A stretch of DNA of 22,196 nucleotides, taken from positions 1 to 22,196 of the forward strand of contig DAOSWM010000051.1 of the NCBI GenBank assembly GCA_035380045.1, written 5' to 3'. Below, one piece after another: positions 21,808-22,196 of this stretch. Every line of letters starts with the position of its first letter. The first letter of the stretch is position 1. Source of the DNA: DAOSWM01 sp035380045. GTDB taxonomy: Bacteria > Bacteroidota > Bacteroidia > Bacteroidales > Tenuifilaceae. The translations under genes and the position numbers were made by a program. Under the pieces are notes generated by a model that was not told the origin of the DNA, made no database searches, and saw nothing but the letters and a program-made list of their open reading frames with translations.

Positions 21808-22196
21808 ATGAAAAAAAGAACTGCACTTAGCATTGTATCCCTCATTGCATTGTTTTTAGGGGGGTGTGACAATAAAAATGAAAATGATTACCAAGGAGTT
21901 TCACTTTTTATTACTAAAGGCGATTACTACGATTTCGTAACAGTAGGTTTAAGAGACAATCAATTAATTAGAGGATTATATACAGATCTAAGATACACTG
22001 TTGTTGGCTCAGACACAATAAATCTTAGACGGACAAGATTAACAAATGATTATATTATAGATGTTAATGGTGATTACATACACGATGCATTTATTAACTT
22101 TAGATTCAATGACTTTATCAAATGGATCGAAACTTATAATTCATACTCTCTTCCACCTGACACAATTTGGAAATATATGCTTGACAAAGATCCTTA
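21808..22196 (+). CDS. 5' part of an unrecognised lipoprotein gene, cut by the window edge
   Basis: The frame from the ATG at 21808 stays open for 129 codons to the last base, so the gene is truncated by the window and not by mutation. MKKRTALSIVSLIALFLGGC is a signal peptide with a good lipobox (LGGC, C20), followed by DNKNEND, so an outer-membrane or periplasm-facing lipoprotein is expected. The mature part is rich in Tyr, Asp, Asn and Ile, with no motif I recognise. Arginine is almost only AGA, and TTA, ATA and AAT are frequent. With the AT-rich upstream region this is unlike the neighbouring genes and hints at a different origin. No homology can be claimed. Confidence 0.7.
   Translation, partial: MKKRTALSIVSLIALFLGGCDNKNENDYQGVSLFITKGDYYDFVTVGLRDNQLIRGLYTDLRYTVVGSDTINLRRTRLTNDYIIDVNGDYIHDAFINFRFNDFIKWIETYNSYSLPPDTIWKYMLDKDP

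Overview
The window looks like chromosome of an anaerobic or facultatively anaerobic member of the Bacteroidota, probably near the Bacteroidales/Marinilabiliales; this placement is an inference. Evidence: TAnnTTTG-type -7 promoter boxes, few recognisable Shine-Dalgarno sequences, a one-piece pyruvate:ferredoxin oxidoreductase, a LytS-type propeller sensor kinase next to a LytTR regulator, a queuosine tRNA-guanine transglycosylase without the usual zinc cysteines, and Bacteroidota-style lipoproteins. Most genes are housekeeping. I see no rRNA, tRNA, CRISPR array, prophage or transposase.

Layout. 1-123 holds two hairpins that end an unseen leftward neighbour. 124-1701 (-) encodes a membrane SpoIIE-type PP2C phosphatase with an extra helical block inside its catalytic domain. 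1702-2298 is a long non-coding gap dominated by a 262-bp MITE-like element with 14-bp perfect terminal inverted repeats. 2299-3279 (+) is chorismate synthase of the HFSGRLT variant. 3374-4591 (-) is a Lys1-like saccharopine/alanine dehydrogenase. 4963-8487 (+) is nifJ (PFOR), preceded by a near-perfect Rex-like operator and a Bacteroidota promoter and followed by a terminator. 8607-12892 carries a sensor kinase, a LytTR response regulator, ruvX and (overlapping) def. 13446-14753 (-) carries a YciO-type protein and a small transaldolase. 14879-19111 (+) carries tgt, an LptF/LptG permease and an LTA-synthase-like sulfatase-fold enzyme. 19101-20629 holds a Rieske-like lipoprotein (-) and two overlapping uncharacterised genes (+), one strongly basic and one strongly acidic. 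20748-21625 is greA and a HIT protein. The window ends in an AT-rich stretch with the 5' part of an unrecognised lipoprotein gene (21808 to the edge).

How they work together. PFOR links pyruvate to ferredoxin reduction, and its apparent Rex site would tie expression to the NADH/NAD+ balance. The kinase and the LytTR regulator 59 bp downstream form a plausible two-component pair. tgt and the lipopolysaccharide-transport permease overlap by 4 bp, as do ruvX and def. The most interesting regulatory candidates are a greA leader in which an intrinsic terminator lies between the promoter and the start codon (a possible attenuator resembling E. coli GraL), the Rex-like site at nifJ, and a 19-bp dyad in the tgt promoter. 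The most interesting protein-level oddities are the helical insertion in the PP2C phosphatase and the non-canonical cluster motif of the Rieske-like lipoprotein. No clear new multi-gene system is visible.
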